From an uncultured Methanobrevibacter sp. (GTDB taxonomy: Archaea; Methanobacteriota; Methanobacteria; Methanobacteriales; Methanobacteriaceae): a stretch of 6,584 nucleotides of DNA. Position numbers and translations under genes: made by a program. Position 1 is the first letter of the stretch. Every line of letters starts with the position of its first letter. The notes beneath the pieces were generated by a model. It was not told the DNA's origin and did not search any database. It saw only the letters and a program-made list of their open reading frames with translations. The stretch spans positions 1 to 6,584 of the forward strand of contig CADBMS010000053.1 in the NCBI GenBank assembly GCA_902795935.1. Reading direction: 5' to 3'. Shown here in pieces: positions 6,008 through 6,584 of the stretch.

Positions 6008-6094
6008 TCATTTTGTTTATCAACTCCTAAGGGGTGAATTTTATAATATTGGCATTGTAAAAAAGTGTGGATATTAAAATCCACATCTTTTTTT
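5986..6094 (+). ncRNA. Candidate small structured RNA
   Basis: On the plus strand a long interrupted hairpin is followed by a terminator hairpin. The outer arms are TTACAAT (5992-5998) and ATTGTAA (6054-6060). The inner arms are AAAATTCA (6003-6010) and TGAATTTT (6035-6042). Between them TATA (5999-6002) and TATA (6041-6046 region) can pair with bulges. The 24-base apical loop (6011-6034) contains CTCC-TAA-GGGG, which can form its own small stem. The second hairpin (6066-6085) and T-run (6088-6094) follow directly. A TATA-like TTATAAAATT at 5954-5963 would place the transcript start near 5985, matching the 5' edge of the structure. No open frame fits the stretch. No known RNA family is recognised, and the terminator could instead serve the minus-strand remnant at 6123. 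Confidence 0.35.
6066..6094. terminator. Two-way hairpin terminator
   Basis: TGTGGAT (6066-6072) and ATCCACA (6079-6085) form a perfect 7-base stem with the 6-base loop ATTAAA. A run of seven T follows on the plus strand (6088-6094). On the minus strand a run of six T follows (plus-strand A at 6059-6064). It could end the candidate RNA on the plus strand and the decayed frame on the minus strand. Confidence 0.6.
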
Positions 6095-6122
6095 ATTAAC
6101 AGATTAATACTAACTATTCTGA

Positions 6123-6281
6123 TTAGTTTTCAGCTTTAATACATATTTTCTTACTAATTATGTTATATGAACTACTATATAAATCTTTAGGAATATGAAC
6201 ATATGTATTTATATGTTTGTGATTATTTTCACAATATTTGAGTTATATTATGTTCCTTTTTGATGGATTATAATTCAAATT
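6123..6281 (-). pseudogene. Possible remnant of a small protein-coding gene
   Basis: A 39-codon open stretch on the minus strand (6242 down to 6126) ends in TAA at 6123-6125. It reads protein-like, with HINTYVHIPKDLYSSSYN and a closing KKICIKAEN. It has no start codon; a TAA at 6243-6245 precedes it, and the same frame is open further up to 6281 (LNYNPSKRNII). One base change would join the two parts. The two-way hairpin at 6066-6085 lies where its terminator would be expected. I do not recognise the family. It may be the tail of a decayed gene, or a chance open frame. Confidence 0.25.
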
Positions 6282-6304
6282 TTAAAACTTTTTCTAAAAA
6301 ATAA

Positions 6305-6315
6305 GTTTATAAAAT
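6305..6315 (+). promoter_or_regulatory. Possible TATA box before the IS630-like transposase
   Basis: GTTTATAAAAT lies 57-67 bases upstream of the ATG at 6372. It would give a transcript start near 6335 and a leader of about 35 bases. No clear ribosome binding site is seen in front of the ATG. Confidence 0.3.
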
Positions 6316-6371
6316 TCATTATATGGTTAATTACCAAACATTTATTATAGATGGTTGACAAAAAGTAAAGT

Positions 6372-6584
6372 ATGTCAGGTAAATCTAAAATTGATGTTTT
6401 GAAGAATTCGTCTAAAACTATATTGGATGAAGAAATTGCAGAGTATGTTGCTTATTATAGGTATTATCAAAGATTGATTGCGATTAAAATTATTTCTGAA
6501 GGCCATACTATAGCAGATGCTGCAAAATTACTTGGAAAATCATATCAAACAGTTCATAGATGGGCAAAAATCTGCGAAAATGAA
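6372..6584 (+). CDS. Transposase N-terminus with IS630-like helix-turn-helix, cut by the window end
   Basis: Seventy-one codons are open to the last base of the window. The product begins MSGKSKIDVLKNSSK and contains a helix-turn-helix around residues 33-67: RLIAIKIISEGHTIADAAKL, then LGKSYQTVHRWAKICENE. The order of a leading helix, a second helix ending in AAKLLGKS and a recognition helix QTVHRWA is that of the N-terminal DNA-binding domain of IS630/Tc1-type transposases. The DDE domain that would prove it is outside the window. An ATG in the same frame lies earlier at 6351-6353, separated by a TAA at 6366-6368 (MVDKK then stop). The true start is therefore either 6372, or the original N-terminus has been truncated by a stop mutation. 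No clear ribosome binding site precedes either. Confidence 0.75.
   Translation, partial: MSGKSKIDVLKNSSKTILDEEIAEYVAYYRYYQRLIAIKIISEGHTIADAAKLLGKSYQTVHRWAKICENE

Noticed and set aside
5583..6371. Search for tRNA genes or a CRISPR array
   Set aside because: There is no cloverleaf with conserved T-loop bases and no regularly spaced repeats. The only exact direct repeat found has two copies.

Overview
The window looks like the chromosome of a very AT-rich methanogenic archaeon of the Methanobacteriales, most like a gut Methanosphaera. This is inferred from the extreme A+T content, archaeal TATA-like boxes, strong GGAGGT/GAGGTGA ribosome binding sites, an archaeal-type AAA ATPase and archaeal-style transposases. 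No rRNA or other marker is present to fix the species.

Layout. Positions 1-621 (minus) hold a decayed transposase with an N-terminal zinc ribbon and the start of a DDE domain, broken by two frameshifts and two in-frame stops. Positions 796-3342 (minus) form a ferrous iron uptake operon: feoA, feoB, then a 67-residue protein with nine cysteines, ending at a hairpin terminator at 745-782. The 200-bp divergent region at 3343-3542 carries a TATA box and two inverted repeats of the same design in front of feoA; these are likely operators for an iron-responsive repressor. A GTG-initiated AAA ATPase gene runs the other way (3543-4670). It meets, tail to tail, a minus-strand gene for a membrane-anchored protein with the zinc-site pattern of M14-type metallopeptidases (4701-5582). 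Positions 5583-6371 lack an intact gene. They contain a structured stretch that could be a small RNA (about 5986-6094), a two-way hairpin terminator and a decayed minus-strand reading frame. The window ends inside a second transposase with an IS630-like helix-turn-helix (6372 onward).

How the genes work together. FeoB would be the membrane Fe(II) channel with its own G domain, FeoA its small cytosolic partner, and the cysteine-rich protein a candidate third Feo component or metal/redox sensor. Iron-loaded repressor at the operators would shut the operon off. The ATPase and the metallopeptidase-like protein have no visible functional link to iron beyond position. Both flanks are mobile-element debris, so this is a core iron operon next to an accessory region. 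The most unusual points are the lysine in place of aspartate in the FeoB G4 motif, the cysteine-rich third operon gene and the paired operators.
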